Shown one piece after another: positions 24,790 through 37,078 of a stretch of DNA of 64,000 nucleotides. Location: NCBI GenBank assembly GCA_015680685.1, contig MNCI01004098.1:1-64000 (forward strand), written 5' to 3'. Under the pieces are notes generated by a model. That model was not told the DNA's origin. It did no database searches and saw only the letters and a list, made by a program, of their open reading frames with translations. The stretch comes from Gnetum montanum. Its lineage: Eukaryota; Streptophyta; Gnetopsida; Gnetales; Gnetaceae. Position numbers and translations under genes: made by a program. Each line of letters begins with the position of its first letter. Position 1 is the first letter of the stretch.

Positions 24790-26557
24790 TACCCCCATGA
24801 CTAAATGAAAACTCGTGCTTGAGTTCCTTACAAATTATTGGGAAGGTGTGGGATTATTGACTGAATGGAACTAATTGGATGACTTGTGAACGGATCATCA
24901 TTACAAGAGTTGACAAAACTGGTGTTCATGACAACAAGGGTGAACACCTTATTACATTGACATCAGACCTTATTTGGTAGCTTGAGAAAGAGAGAGAGAG
25001 AAAGAAGTGTTGCTGCTACTAATGCCAAGATTGCACCTTTCATTGTCCATCGGTAAGCGCACCATTGGTCTTTCTCCTTACATAGCTGCTTCAGCACTAC
25101 TCCATTCCAAGTGTTCCTTCCAGATCTGGTCCGTTGTTGCATGATTGTCATCTGCACACACAAAACAATCGTATATTAGCAAGGGTAAATGAATCATAAT
25201 GTAATTAATACCTTGCTTCAGTGTAAGTCCATTGGCTAGGTTGTGGTCTGGCTGATTGCAGATCTGGAAATATATTAATGATGACTACCGAAGGTGTAGG
25301 GGTTAGGAGAAAATTGAAAAAATTAGGCCTAGGAGAAAATCAAAAAAATTGGGCCCCGTACCCCCATGACTAATCATGAACCTTCGGTAGCGTGAGAATG
25401 GAAAAAGAAAGAGGAACAAGAAAAATGAGAAAAAAGAGACAACTATAGCATTGATAAAATGGATGTCAAAATGGAAATGAACAAAATAAAAATAATTGTA
25501 AAAATGTTAGGGGAAAGAATTTAACTAGTGCCCCAAATAGGAATGTTAGTGGGTCCTCCCCAAAGTAGGCTCATGCCCTTAATGCCTTGACAAATCCACA
25601 TTCAAAGAGTCTGTAGGCTCTGGGAATGTCATGTGGAACAAGATTTATAGTCTTAACCGCAATAATTTACCAAAAAGAAAATAATGTATCAACCAAAATA
25701 TCCACTAATGATACAACCAGCAATGAGGTGAATAATGGAGAGAAGGGTGGAGAGAAGAGAATGGAATGGAATCTCAAGAACAAGGTGGTGTACAGCCCCT
25801 TGTGTGTTTCATGATTAATGTGACTTAGCAAATCTCATTCCAACTCCAGCCTCAAACCAACCACATCCAATGACTTTGCATCAATGCATTTAGCCAATCC
25901 ATCCTCTTGAAGTAACAAGAACGCTTCCCCCAAGAGTCACCACCATTTTGACAAAATAAGGAGGAGAGAATGGAAAGAGAGAAGGGCCTTAGTTAGAGGG
26001 AATATTTTATTTTGAGTTTCATAACCAGTGCTTGTAGCCCAAATGATTATTTCGTCTAAGGGGTGTGCTTTGAATTCTTACTTCTTTTTTTTTGTTGCTT
26101 TTTGTGTTTTGTGTTTTTATGCATGAGAACCACACCATGCAAAGACTTGTTATTTTTATTGTCTCAGCTTTCGATAATTGGTAACATCGGAACAACAAGA
26201 AAACCCAAGAAGAAAACATCCAAGCATCCAAGAGAATGGCCAACACAAACGCATCAAGTTCCCTTGAAGTCACACCCTTTTCAATCCTTGAGTCCTTCCT
26301 TAGTTTGAGAAATGCCCAGTCACCGATTCGTTAAAGTTCTTATTATGAAGGGGACTGTACATTTCCAAGCTAAGAGAGACCATAGAAATTGGTGGATGGA
26401 TGGATGAAGTGAACTCATTGCCTGCCATATCAAAAGAAACATACCTTAGTATCAACATCGTGACTTAAAGGTAAAAACCAAACATTAGCAATCAACATGA
26501 AAATAGTTCATACCATCACGAAGAACACTTATTGGGTGACAAACTTACAGGGTGGAT

Positions 26558-26875
26558 TACACACACACACACATACAATGGAAAAGTATAACAATATTGT
26601 AAAACAAAAATAAGAAGAGTTAAACAAATGTGTAAGACAAAAACAAGAAAAGTTAAAGAAATTTGTAAAAAAAAAAAAGTGTAAGACAAAAACATGTAAA
26701 AAAAAAAATGTGTAAGACAAAAACGTGTAAAACAAAAATGTGTAAGACAAAAACTTGTAAAACAAAAATGTTGTAAAACAAAAATGTGTAAAACAAAAAC
26801 TTGTAAAAAAAAATATGTAAAACAAAAATGCATAAAAAAAAAACATATAAAACAAAAACTTAAAAATAACTGAGG
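26558..26875. repeat. A-rich minisatellite, ~16-bp unit, with short (AC)n
   Basis: (AC)n at 26558-26573, then imperfect copies of TGTGTAAAACAAAAA from about 26620 to 26870. It lies within C4. Apparent minus-strand ORFs rich in Phe/Thr/Cys are by-products of the repeat. Confidence 0.8.
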
Positions 26876-27279
26876 GCCCCATATGATTAGCATAGGGGGC
26901 CATCTCCCCCATGACTAAATTGCAAGGGAGAGATTTGAAATAATGAACGTCTATTTCAATTTCGTAGAAGTGCCCAACTCCTCCCAATTGATTATCTTAG
27001 ACTGAGGCGTGGGAGTTGGCGACGCTCATATTCCAACGTGTTTATGTCTTCATTATTGACATGGTTTGTCTCCTTAGTTCGTTCCATGCATATTTTTTTG
27101 TTTTTTTTGAGTAGCTGTCAACCATGGGGTGTCTACTACTGGTGTGGTTGCTACATACAGGCATATTTGTTTCAAAATTTCAAGGGCACACCTGTTACAT
27201 AGAGGCATTTCCTCCATGTCATCACCCGATGAGTCACTATATGTGATGCATAGAACTTTCTTCTTCTCGATCTTTCCAT

Positions 27280-27650
27280 AAATGTTTATCTTAGATATGT
27301 GAAAGGAAAGATCACAGATCCCTAGGTACGCATCTACTATACTTAGCCATGACCTTCTCATTATAATTGGGAAGTCCCCGTTGTTGCTGTTAACTTCTAT
27401 CACCAGGAGGTTAGCTGGGTAGGATCAACCACACACAGTGGTAACAAAGTCCTCCACCAATCCCAAGGGAATGATGATGGACTGATCTGCTAGCTCTAGT
27501 TGAATGTTACTCTTCTTAAGTTGGGGTAGGTTCTAGGCTTGATACATTTTTCGTTAAATTAAGTTGACTCCGGAACCTGAGTCAAGAAGAGCCTTATGTG
27601 GTGCATTCCCGATGATTTGTAAATAGATTAAGGGGCTTCCAGGATCAGTT
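27280..27650 (-). pseudogene. Retropepsin (aspartic protease) relic of C4
   Basis: Minus-strand frame with LLDSGSGVNLI (catalytic DSG encoded at 27575-27583), then LELADQS, then a DFPIIM-RRSWL segment corresponding to the LGRPWL flap-to-core region of gypsy proteases, with the Gly replaced by Arg. At least three in-frame stops. It processes Gag-Pol in active elements. Not functional here. Confidence 0.75.
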
Positions 27651-27699
27651 AGTTTCCTAGGAAGGTGGCCTACCTTGATCCAGTCAGTTATGGTATGTG

Positions 27700-28487
27700 T
27701 TAACATAACCGTATGCGTACAGCTCTGTTGGACTGAAGGGTGCTCCGAAGTGTTAGATGGTGGAGGAGTGTACCTAGACTCAACCGCTTGTTGTTGTGAG
27801 AGTTTGTCTGGGCTTTTGGTTCTGAAGAAAGGTCTTTTCTTTTTACAGTTTTCAGAACCAGCAGCAGGTTGAATATTTATAGCTCTTGTAGCATTACGTT
27901 GCTATGGTTGAGTAGGGAGTTTCCATTGCATTGTTGAAGCAGGAGGTGTTGTGGGAACTACTAGTGGAAGAGGTGCAGATGGAGTTGGAGGATGGTAAGT
28001 ATGTGGGGTACCTCCTAGAGGAGAAGGAGTTCTCCTAAAGTACTTCCGAACTTGGTAGTGACGTTGGGGAGTTATGTGACTCATAGAGTCACTTGGAGAA
28101 ACCGGCTGCTGCACATAATAGCCATAAGGATTAGGTTGCTAGTAAGGGTATTATTGTTTCGGCAGTGGCCTCCCCCATGACTGTGGGTATTTCCACTGTT
28201 GATGCTGTTTGATAGGTTTTGGTGGAGTTCCACTTGGATAGTACGTTAGTGGTTGGTGGAACTACCTTGGGTTACCTTGTGGATAAGGTAACCTTCGAGG
28301 TGTTTGCCATTGGTTGAGTATTGGATTAAGCGCATACACCCCAGACTCTTGTAGATGTGAGATAATTGGAAAACATCCCTTAGGAGGATCATAATGGAAA
28401 ATCTCACATCCACCTCCTCACCATCATTAGGAGGGGGAACATCATTTGTTAGAGGACCCATTATAATGGGTCCATCATCTCCTATTT
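27700..28487 (-). pseudogene. gag C-terminal relic of C4
   Basis: Pro/Gln/Tyr-rich frame at 28114-27902 and an acidic segment (NDVPPPNDGEEVDV) at 28374-28487. The latter is also present, in plus orientation and continuous with gag N-terminal sequence, at 28982-29095. Confidence 0.6.
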
Positions 28488-28717
28488 NNNNNNNNNNNNN
28501 NNNNNNNNNNNNNNNNNNNNNNNNNNNNNNNNNNNNNNNNNNNNNNNNNNNNNNNNNNNNNNNNNNNNNNNNNNNNNNNNNNNNNNNNNNNNNNNNNNNN
28601 NNNNNNNNNNNNNNNNNNNNNNNNNNNNNNNNNNNNNNNNNNNNNNNNNNNNNNNNNNNNNNNNNNNNNNNNNNNNNNNNNNNNNNNNNNNNNNNNNNNN
28701 NNNNNNNNNNNNNNNNN
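28488..28717. other. Assembly gap of 230 N
   Basis: Run of N; true length unknown. Single Ns also occur at 527, 11969, 29096 and 39150. Confidence 1.
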
Positions 28718-29095
28718 ATTTTACTTTTATCTTCCATCAAGATGAATAGATGTACTAGAGGGATTTGCAAGGTAACATAGTGTTACCTCCAGATCGTGCA
28801 ATCCCAAACATGCTTCTCTATGCTTTCGCACAAATTGGCATGACAGAATTATACACTGAATACGTTGTGAAAAATTTTGACATGAGGGATTACCATACCA
28901 CAGCTTTACAACATATGAGGGACTCAAAGTAGGAGAGCCAACATACACTGTTGAAGGACAAAGGTCCGCACATCCTTAGTGAAATAGGAGATGATGGACC
29001 CATTATAATGGGTCCTCTAACAAATGATGTTCCCCCTCCTAATGATGGTGAGGAGGTGGATGTGAGATTTTCCATTATGATCCTCCTAAGGGATG
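28718..29095 (+). pseudogene. gag N-terminal relic of C4 (shown in wrong orientation)
   Basis: Plus-strand frame aligned by eye with the gag start region near 42950-43280: HQDE then stop, then a GNIVLPP segment, then EYVVKNFDMRDYH. It should be on the minus strand with the rest of C4; see the inverted-repeat entry. Confidence 0.65.
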
Positions 29096-29096
29096 N

Positions 29097-29974
29097 TAGT
29101 CAACCATATGAATACGAGCGTAGCACGTGTGATCTGGTCAAACTTCGTAGACTAAGTGCCTACACACCCCATGGAACACTTAGGGTTAATCATTCGTTGT
29201 CTTCCCAGACTTACTTGTAGTTGTCATGGTATATGGTTAAGTAAGTTTGAGATATATGATTTTTATAGCTTTTTATGTTTATGTCTCCTATGCTAACAAG
29301 GTGAAGGCTTGAGAAACTAATTACTAATTCTAACTAATGAACTAAGTCTAAATTAACTTAGTGTCAGCATCCATTCCCACTTACCGTACATACTCTGAAC
29401 CGATGCAACTGTGGCTACCAAATGCTAATCGTTGCTGGGATCACCACGCGTAACGCATGTGCTCTAAGTGGTTGTATTGAGGCACTTAACTAAGAGGAAA
29501 GAGTTGAGAGAATCTAATCTAGCCTAAGTGCGATGAGCATCCGTTCCTTGATTATCTATACACATCCTTAAATGCTCGTAATCAAGTCGTACTCATTTTG
29601 CATTACTAGGAGATAAGGGTGAGAGAGAAAGCAATAAATAACATTAAATAAAATCCTATTCCATGCACTGAAAGGTTTATCGAGGAAGTTTGTCTTTATT
29701 GTCGTACACAACTTGTGTTCAGGTACAATGTTGTTTGAATAAAGATCCGTTCACTTTAGGACTCCTATTGCGGGCACATGGAAAATATTCTATCTCTAGA
29801 GTGATCAATCTGCCAGAGTTTCCCTACTTCTAGCCTAGGATGAGGAAATAAGGGAGAGCCGCCTCTTATTTATAGATATGACAACGCACCACGATATCGC
29901 ATGGGATGCGATATCACGGCTGCCGTGATATCGCGTACGCGATATCGTAGCTCATGCGATATTGCGTCTCATCA
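29097..29974 (-). repeat. 5' LTR of C4
   Basis: Matches 23878-24789 along its length with scattered transitions and a 4-bp duplication (ACTT) near 29211. It lacks the first ~20 bp at the single-N junction. Ends GCGTCTCATCA. Confidence 0.85.
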
Positions 29975-30339
29975 GTAATTATGTTCTATTTGTAATATTT
30001 ACACTTGTTTCATGTGATACCACATATGCTTAATGAATAAGGACCACATATTATCATTTTTGTTAGCATTACTAATAAAGATACAAAAGTCTTTATATAT
30101 TAGCAATGATATAATGACACCAAATACTAAGAAAATAGTCACTTTTCTAATTAATGATTTTTCCCTTTTGCTAATATCTTTACGATACATTCACAATTGT
30201 TTATAATCCTATTTGACATCACTTCAGTCACAATATTTGCTTTTAACCCAAGCTGTTGTCCCTGCATTCTTGAAAAAATATTTTCTTTAACTAGAATAAT
30301 TTCTTTAAATCCAAGGTATTCTCCTTTCATTTCTAGAAA

Positions 30340-31395
30340 AAATTATTAGATGCATAACTTATAACATCAACCAAAATTGAGGGAAAAATAAACAAAAATA
30401 TATGCAATGTGTCAGTACTTAATTCCATTAGAAGCTTACTTATGAACTTTCTTGGATAGGTCTTTGCAAAAAAGATATTACGATCTTGTCTACTAATAAA
30501 ATCATCATTTATCACATGATCTAAAAATGTCAATAAAAACTCATAATAGCCTTCAACATTTAACAACCTAGCTTGAAAATAAATAAGAAAAATTATTAAC
30601 TAGTTTTTCACATTTGTGATGATAAATTATGCATAATGTTACAACATCATCAAACATACTAGGCTGTTATGAATTCCAAGTTATCTCCAACTAATAAGCT
30701 TCAGAACTTCTTCCATGGTTCCAAAACCACCTAGTAATAAGAAAATAAAACTATTTCAACTACAGTGGAATATATTAAATATTATAACATGAAATACTAA
30801 TATAACAACTACCTAGTAAAGCAATAAATGCATCTAAGTACTCTTTCATCATTGCTTTCCTCTCGTGCATAGTATTAACAATATGATCATTGTCAATTAT
30901 TTTACAAATGATCTATGTGTAGTAAAAATCACAAGAAAAGACTTAAACTATCAGTATGATATGCACAAGTACACTACATTAGCAAAAGGTGATTGTTATT
31001 GGAATGATACCTACTCAAATGGAAGAAATTTTGGTATCACTTTGTTATTCAAGATACCTATAACAATCAAATAATAAGTTCATGAGAAAAATAACTTAAT
31101 AGGAATCCAAAGTCATAATCTTACCCAAGAACATTTTCTCTCCTACTAAAAATAGTATTAGCTACAACACCCATTAGCCCAATGCTTCCTCCTCCATATA
31201 TTAATTCTATCTTTCTTCCAACCTTCAAACCAAAACAACTAAGTTAAATAAACAAAAATAGATAACTTCATCATACATACCTTTAAAATTAGAAACAACT
31301 AACATTACCATTTCTAATCCAAGTTGTTTAGCTACATTTTCAAATCTATTATGGTTGTCTGACTTACTTCTGCAGAAAACAAAAATTCTTGTCAT
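30340..31395 (-). pseudogene. LOG: Cytokinin riboside 5'-monophosphate phosphoribohydrolase (LOG) pseudogene
   Basis: LOG enzymes release free-base cytokinin from the riboside monophosphate in the cytosol. Minus-strand exons seen: 31395-31309 (MTRIFVFCRS...), 31222-31125 (YGGGSIGLMG), about 31060-31010 (VIPKFLP), about 30885-30813 (MHERKA...DAFIAL), 30730-30660 (GGFGTMEEVLKLISW) and 30567-30340 (LLNVEGYY...). Most junctions keep GT/AG. Defects: the PGGxGTxxE motif has Leu for Pro (a C-to-T change at the exon junction), a TAA at 30683-30681 stands where LOGs have Gln, there is an apparent frameshift at the start of the last exon (consistent with a 5-nt loss), and the third exon runs into stops. 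The catalytic Arg and Glu are still there. Confidence 0.85.
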
Positions 31396-31936
31396 TCTAC
31401 TAATTTAGACTTGTTAACACACATCATTCACTTGACCAAAATGCTTGTTACCATTTATAATCTATTGAAAGGACCAGCTACAAGAACATGTTCTTCACAA
31501 TGTAGAAAAAAATATAACATAATATACTACTTTCTGTCAATGACAACAATGACACTGTATCCATGCATGCCAAAGAAAAAGTTCTCTAATAATGTTACCA
31601 CTTGTCAACCATATCACCAATTCTAATCAAAGCATTACTACACTAAATATATTGGTCTATCTTTTTCATACTTTGCATGATAGCTTTCTTCTCAAATGTG
31701 TCATAACTAAAAAACATTTTCAAGAAATGAGCCTCTATACTCTATCTTCATTATGTAAACCTTTATGTAACAATATTTGTGTAAACATTTCTCCCTCTTC
31801 TATCCTTTGAATAGAAACCAAGCTACAAATTTCTCGAGGCGATTTTTGATTTAATCCCTGTGGGAAGCAATGCTAGTTTAAAAATATACTATATATAAGT
31901 TCACTCCATTCCTTTAGCTTATAGAAATAATAACAA

Positions 31937-31967
<31 letters not shown>

Positions 31968-32769
31968 TATATATTGTAGATACATATTATATATATTGGA
32001 GATTACGGTTCTGCTATTAGTTTGCTCGTTCTAAAAAATGACAAATTTAAAATTTGCTAGTATTTTATGAAAAAATTAGAAAAAAAATAAACAGGTCATC
32101 AAATTCACACACTGCCAACTACCACGCCTCGTTTTCTTTAAACAAAGAAAAAGAGATGTAGTGTTTAATCGAGATCTTGAGTGTTTGAGATTTGCGACCT
32201 CTCGTACGATGGACTTTTCGGATAAGGTTGTAGGCCTGAAGGACGTTAATTTCAGCTATTGCTCAAATGTGTGCAAGCCGAAACAATTGAATTCTGAAGT
32301 ATTTTAAAAGTTGTTTGCATTCTCAGCATTGACTATCTATTTGAATTCAAATGTTTCGTTAAATTTAAGTATCTCATATTAGGACAATAAGTTTTCCTTG
32401 GCGGAAAAATTACACAAATGACAACTTTATTCATGAAACGTGTTGAAATTTTGCAAGTAATAAGAATTGTAATTGTTTCCTTTCACTTGATAAGCATTTC
32501 CGTTTATGAAATTGGAAGCTGTAGGTAACTATGTCAGAGAGAGGTCCAACACAACTAAGGATAAGTAATTATTTTATTAATAAAAGAGTTTTGTTCATGG
32601 ATTTAATTTCATAGGTAATGTTGAGTTATAAAGTTCTAATTAGACTATATATTTTGGACAGTACCTATATTATAATTATGTTGGGTTCAAATGCACCCCA
32701 TTCCATAGATAAAAAAGTCTATAGATAAAACAAGTATGTATGAGGCCTCTAAAATTTTGAATAGGCAAT
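31396..32769. other. AT-rich DNA with (TA)n; no gene confirmed
   Basis: (TA)n microsatellite at about 31937-31962. A 32-residue ORF, 32209-32307 plus (MDFSDKVVGLKDVNF...), sits in less AT-rich sequence and might be a first exon, but no downstream exon was found. Confidence 0.4.
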
Positions 32770-33190
32770 TAGGTGTTTGTTGGTGTGTCTCCCTTAAAAG
32801 GGCTTATGGGATTTGGTAAAAAGGGTAAGCTTACCAAACATGTTAGTCCATTTGAAGTTTTAAAAGTTAGTGGGGTGACTTATCAAGTTAGCTTGCCATC
32901 ACAACTGTCAAGTATCTATGATGCATTTCATGTGTCTATGCTATGTAAGTATGTGCTTGATGAAAGTTATGCACTTGATTAAATGGGGGTACAATTAGAG
33001 AATGATGTTACTTCTGTTGAGTAACTAATTAAAATACTTGATAGGATAGAACAAAGGTTGAGAAGTAAAGTTGTATTAATGGTAAAAGTACAGTAGCAAA
33101 ACTATGATACATAAGAAGGCACATGGGAATTGAAATTTGATATTTATGCTACCTACCCTTAAATATTTCAAGATAAACATTTCTAAAGAG
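32770..33190 (+). pseudogene. Chromovirus integrase C-terminus and chromodomain relic
   Basis: Frame with FGKKGKLTKHVSPFEVL, YQVSLPSQLS, DAFHVSMLCKYV and then, after stops, EGTWELKFDIYATYP. This is the standard end of plant chromovirus (Ty3/gypsy) pol: GPY/F-like module, then chromodomain, which targets integration to chromatin. Three or more in-frame stops. The 5' part of pol is missing. Confidence 0.85.
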
Positions 33191-34039
33191 AAGAGGATGT
33201 AACACTCCATGTTTAGTCATCCATGTTAGTACTTTTAGTTGTCTTAGTGGTAGTGGTCATCGATGTATGGTCATTATGCATATATGTTGTCATTAATGTT
33301 TTATATGATTAATGGAATAGGTTCACTCTACAAATAAATCACCTTTAAGTACTAAATATAAATATTATGCAAAGACAAAACCTTTTGCTAGAAAATTAGA
33401 AAACAAGCTATCTTTAATTAATTTATTAGAAAATTACAAGAAGGTTATCAAAACCAAAAATATCCAAATCCTATAATACTTAAATGGTATTGTAGAGCAT
33501 GAGGCCCTACAACCACATAATGGTTATTCTTAATGCAAGACACAACTAATTAGAGAGTCTCTCCCACAACTTGGGACTGAGATCTCAACTCATAAGTAAG
33601 ACACAAGAGAATAGAACACACACACCAACACACCACAAGATGTTCTTAGAGTTGCAATCACCAATTGCAGTTGCTCAATGTGCTCACACACTCTCTCTTT
33701 CTCAACTCTCCATTCTCAAGAGCTCTCTTCTCTTACTCATTTGTACCAACAATGGTTAAATACAATAATATTTTTCATAAATCAAAAGATAAGAAACCTA
33801 GAAACCTTTCCTTAACTCAAATTGAGGCTCTTTAGATGTTTCCTAAGTGTTCTCACCTTCTCCCTAGTTTTTTCCATCATTTTCCATCATGTTCTAACTA
33901 TTTCCCAAATTAGGATGGGTGTTTTTGAAAGTTTCCTCATCTGTATAGGTTGTTCATGACCTTGGGAAGATGTCTCTATACCATCCTAGCTCTGAGCTAA
34001 GATGTTTGCTATTTTTCCCAAATGTCTTTCTTGGGGGTC

Positions 34040-34200
34040 AAGATAACTTGCTTGAGACATCTTGTTTCAGATGTCGCACCTAAGACATCATCTTCTCAGT
34101 CAAGACGTCATACTCAAGACATTAGTCTAAATAGTGAGACATCTTGTTTGATCTCTGATGTCTCATGTTACTCCGAGGCTTCAACTAAGATGTCTTCTAT
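34040..34200. repeat. Cluster of AGACATC/GATGTC motifs
   Basis: About ten near-copies of the GACATC/GATGTC palindromic half-sites within 160 bp (for example GAGACATCTTG twice, CAGATGTC, AAGACATC, AAGACGTC, GATGTCTC). Confidence 0.6.
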
Positions 34201-35578
34201 CCCTTTAAAACATCTCTCCAATATTCGAAACCTACAAAACATACATGCAAGGAAGAATAAGGAAATCAGAAGAGGTGTCCACACATCAATTAATGGCTAT
34301 CTAATTAATAGTAATATTATGTTTTTTTGATTAATTAAGCATAGTGATCTTATTTAGCTAGTTGGCAAGTACCATAGATTGATGATAAGACATAGGAAAT
34401 ATAACAAGTATATTATGTATGGTATTTTATATAAGTTTTTTAAAGGTTTTATATGTCAAGTTGATTCTATTTTATTAATTATATTTTATTTAAAGGTTAG
34501 AACTATGAGTTTTAGTAACTCTTAGATTTATATTTTATTTATGGGTTTTATCTTTTAAAAAAGATCTTTCTTTTTGGTAATTTAAATTTTACATTTTGGG
34601 TTTTAGATATAGTAAGGTGTTAAGTTAGGATAGTATGTTTTGTTATTCCTTGATCTCAATTGTTGATCTACTTAGATTTTTCCTATAAATATACTAGCTA
34701 AGTAGAGGTTGGATATCTCATATCTAGTGCTTTTTGGGAGTTGGAGACTCTTGTAGATTGCAATGAAAGTCTAATCTCATGTGTAATTTCTTATCTTTTA
34801 ACAATAATAGGGTAGGTGGAAATCCTTATTGCCTTGTTTAGTAGACTTGATCTACATATTTTTCATGCTTATTGTCATTTTTCTATGCATAAAGCACCAT
34901 GAAGTGTATGTGTATGCTTTGATGAGAACTAATGTTTTGTCCATGATTGTGTTTTCTTTGAGGTTTTTATCTTGGTTTTTTCCATCTTAAAGTCATGCAA
35001 GTTTGTGTTTTGAGGACTCAATATTTGAAGATATGAAAGTAGGTTGGATTGTTTCATCCAATAGTAAAGAAATGTGTAACACATGTGTTGATGCATAAAT
35101 TTTGGATGCACCAACATCGAGAAAGAAAACTCATTTGAGGAGACTATGACCTATGCCATCTCCCATATCGGTATGGAAAATTAGGAATAGTATTAGCTGG
35201 AGAGGGCTATGTGGCCTTTTAAAAATACTAAAAAAAGAAAAATTTTAATTGAAATGAGTGTCTTGAATTCAAGAATACAAAAGGTAATCATAATAAATTT
35301 TCATTGCTTTCTGACTGTTGCCACTATTCGCCAATGATTTGTTGTAGATGCTACCACAACCAACACTATCTATAGCCATCAAATGAGGGGGAGAGAGAGA
35401 AGAGGTTGGATGAAGAAGCCTAATGATGCATCTCTAACCCATATATAGAACATTCCTCGTTGCTAACATGAGAGAGGAAAATTTGTCCCTGTTTGAAGAA
35501 CCCTGCTGCGAATGTACCACTTGCCAAAAATAGAATGGAACTGTAGAATTGATGCCTACAATATTGCAACACTACAGT

Positions 35579-35600
35579 AGAGAGAGAGAGAGAGAGAGAG

Positions 35601-35642
<42 letters not shown>

Positions 35643-35645
35643 GGA
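35579..35645. repeat. Compound microsatellite (AG)n(AT)n(AG)n
   Basis: About 11 AG, then about 10 AT, then about 10 AG units. ORFs on both strands here are repeat artefacts. Confidence 0.95.
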
Positions 35646-37078
35646 GAGAACAAGCTACTAGATCCTACTATCACATGTCTCTAGTCCTATGTCTACCACC
35701 ATCACAGGTCTACCACAGAAAGGGAAAAGAAAACCACCACCACTTACTTTCCTGTTGAGATTGTTGACCATTGTCCATGCAGCTCTACCATTGCTGACTA
35801 TCATTGGTTCATTGCCAAGAATAAAGAAATAGGACTACAAAACTCACCTATTGTTCTAACCATCCATGTGCATCAATTGGGTCACTATTGCCCCAAGAAA
35901 AATAGGAGAAGAGAGAGAGAGAAAACCACCGTCCACTAGTTTCTCAGTCCCTAGAGATCCCCCTGCCCATCTGTAGGCACCTCAATGGAAAGAGACGTAG
36001 TTTTTCAAGAAGAGAGCTTGATTTGTTGAGAAGGCCCTTGCTTTCCCCCCTCTCTGATGTTGTCTTTCTTCTCCACTTTATAGCCCCCTGTTAGTGATGT
36101 TTCACCTCCCTACAAATCGATCCACCTTCTCGTAAATTATTTTACTTTCCTACATGTTGATCCACCTCCCCACATGTTAGTTCACCTTTCCGCACATCGG
36201 TCCACCTTCCTACACACTAACATTGCTTGGTGAAATGGTATATAATTTTACATGATAGTTTTGTTGATCGTGGCCCTACGCGATAGCATGGGCAAGATTG
36301 GCCACAACAACATGATTGTTACAAATGATAAGATTGCAACGAAATCCTAGCAACGAACATATGTTGTGATAGACTAGTAACAAAATCATGATAGTTTCTT
36401 TGTATTAAACACAAGTCATGATGAGGTTCCAACATGTTTTTTACACTAAGTATGGATGGAAACAAGATGATGATGAAACTAGCATTTTTATACTAAGACT
36501 TGGTAGGTCATGGTTTCCTCATGATGTGTTTGTAATTAAGTTTTGATCTAGTATGAAAGCTTGCAATGCACTCACAACTAGGTTTTGATGAGGTATAAGA
36601 GCCAAACAATGCACTTATGATCATCTCATGATGAGCTTGTAGTGTCAAAGCTACATAGTAAAATAAGATTCCATTAAAGTTCCTACCTCTAAAATTTAAG
36701 ATTTAAATTTATCCAAAATCCTTCCTCACAAATGATGTTCTTGGGTCATGGTTATCTTTTTTTCTTTAACATGAGTTATGGCTAACTTATGATCTATTTT
36801 ATCCTTCATCATAAGTAATAGTTGGCTTGTAGTATATTCAATATGAGTTGTGGTGACCTTATGGTCTATCAAACCATAGGTCATGATCCTATAAAATAGA
36901 AATCAATGTACACCAACTGAACTAGGAGCTAGCCATAGGTTTTGATTAGATTATGATGATTGTTCTAAACTCCTTGTACTTCTAACTTCTTCCTTATAGG
37001 TTTAACATGAGTCATGGTACTTTGAATCTTATTGACCAGAAGTTATAATCGAGACAAGATTCTAAAACCATTCACCAT

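Larger units (their letters stand above)
28374..29095. repeat. Perfect 114-bp inverted repeat flanking the N gap; mis-oriented contig
   Basis: 28374-28487 is the exact reverse complement of 28982-29095. One arm ends at the N run and the other at the single N at 29096. The block 28718-29095 reads as gag N-terminal sequence on the plus strand (HQDE, then GNIVLPPDRAIPNML), like the gag at 42840-43300, while the rest of C4 is minus. Flipping the block would make both arms a direct 114-bp overlap across the gap. Confidence 0.85.
23878..29974 (-). mobile_element. LTR element C4, minus strand, gag-protease relic, contains assembly gap
   Basis: 3' LTR 23878-24789 and 5' LTR 29097-29974 (its PBS-side ~20 bp missing at the N at 29096). 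Flanks ATAAT (23873-23877) and GTAAT (29975-29979) are a target-site duplication with one transition. Interior on the minus strand: gag C-terminus and protease (28480-27280), then non-coding 3' region, then a PPT. No reverse transcriptase. The PPT-like CCCCCATGACTAA occurs three times (24791, 25359, 26898), suggesting a mosaic 3' end. Confidence 0.8.
33198..37078. other. Chromovirus 3' LTR start and unclassified repeat-like DNA
   Basis: TGTAACACTCC at 33198, right after the chromodomain, is a typical chromovirus LTR start; its end was not determined. A TATA-like CTATAAATATAC near 34683 may belong to it. 33520-33760 looks like other LTR-type sequence. 35200-37078 contains no gene I can support. 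Confidence 0.45.

Noticed and set aside
26516..26987. Two long overlapping minus-strand ORFs rich in Phe, Cys and Thr
   Set aside because: They are translations of the A-rich ~16-bp minisatellite in two frames.
28246..28780. ORFs of 128-174 codons across the N gap
   Set aside because: Mostly N; the ends are gag relic sequence in opposite orientations.
33308..34295. ATTAATGG at both ends of about 970 bp, considered as an 8-bp target duplication of a hAT-type insertion
   Set aside because: The word is common in AT-rich DNA and no inverted terminal repeats were found.
35420..35758. ORFs with (YI)n and (ER)n repeats on both strands
   Set aside because: Translations of the (AG)n(AT)n(AG)n microsatellite.
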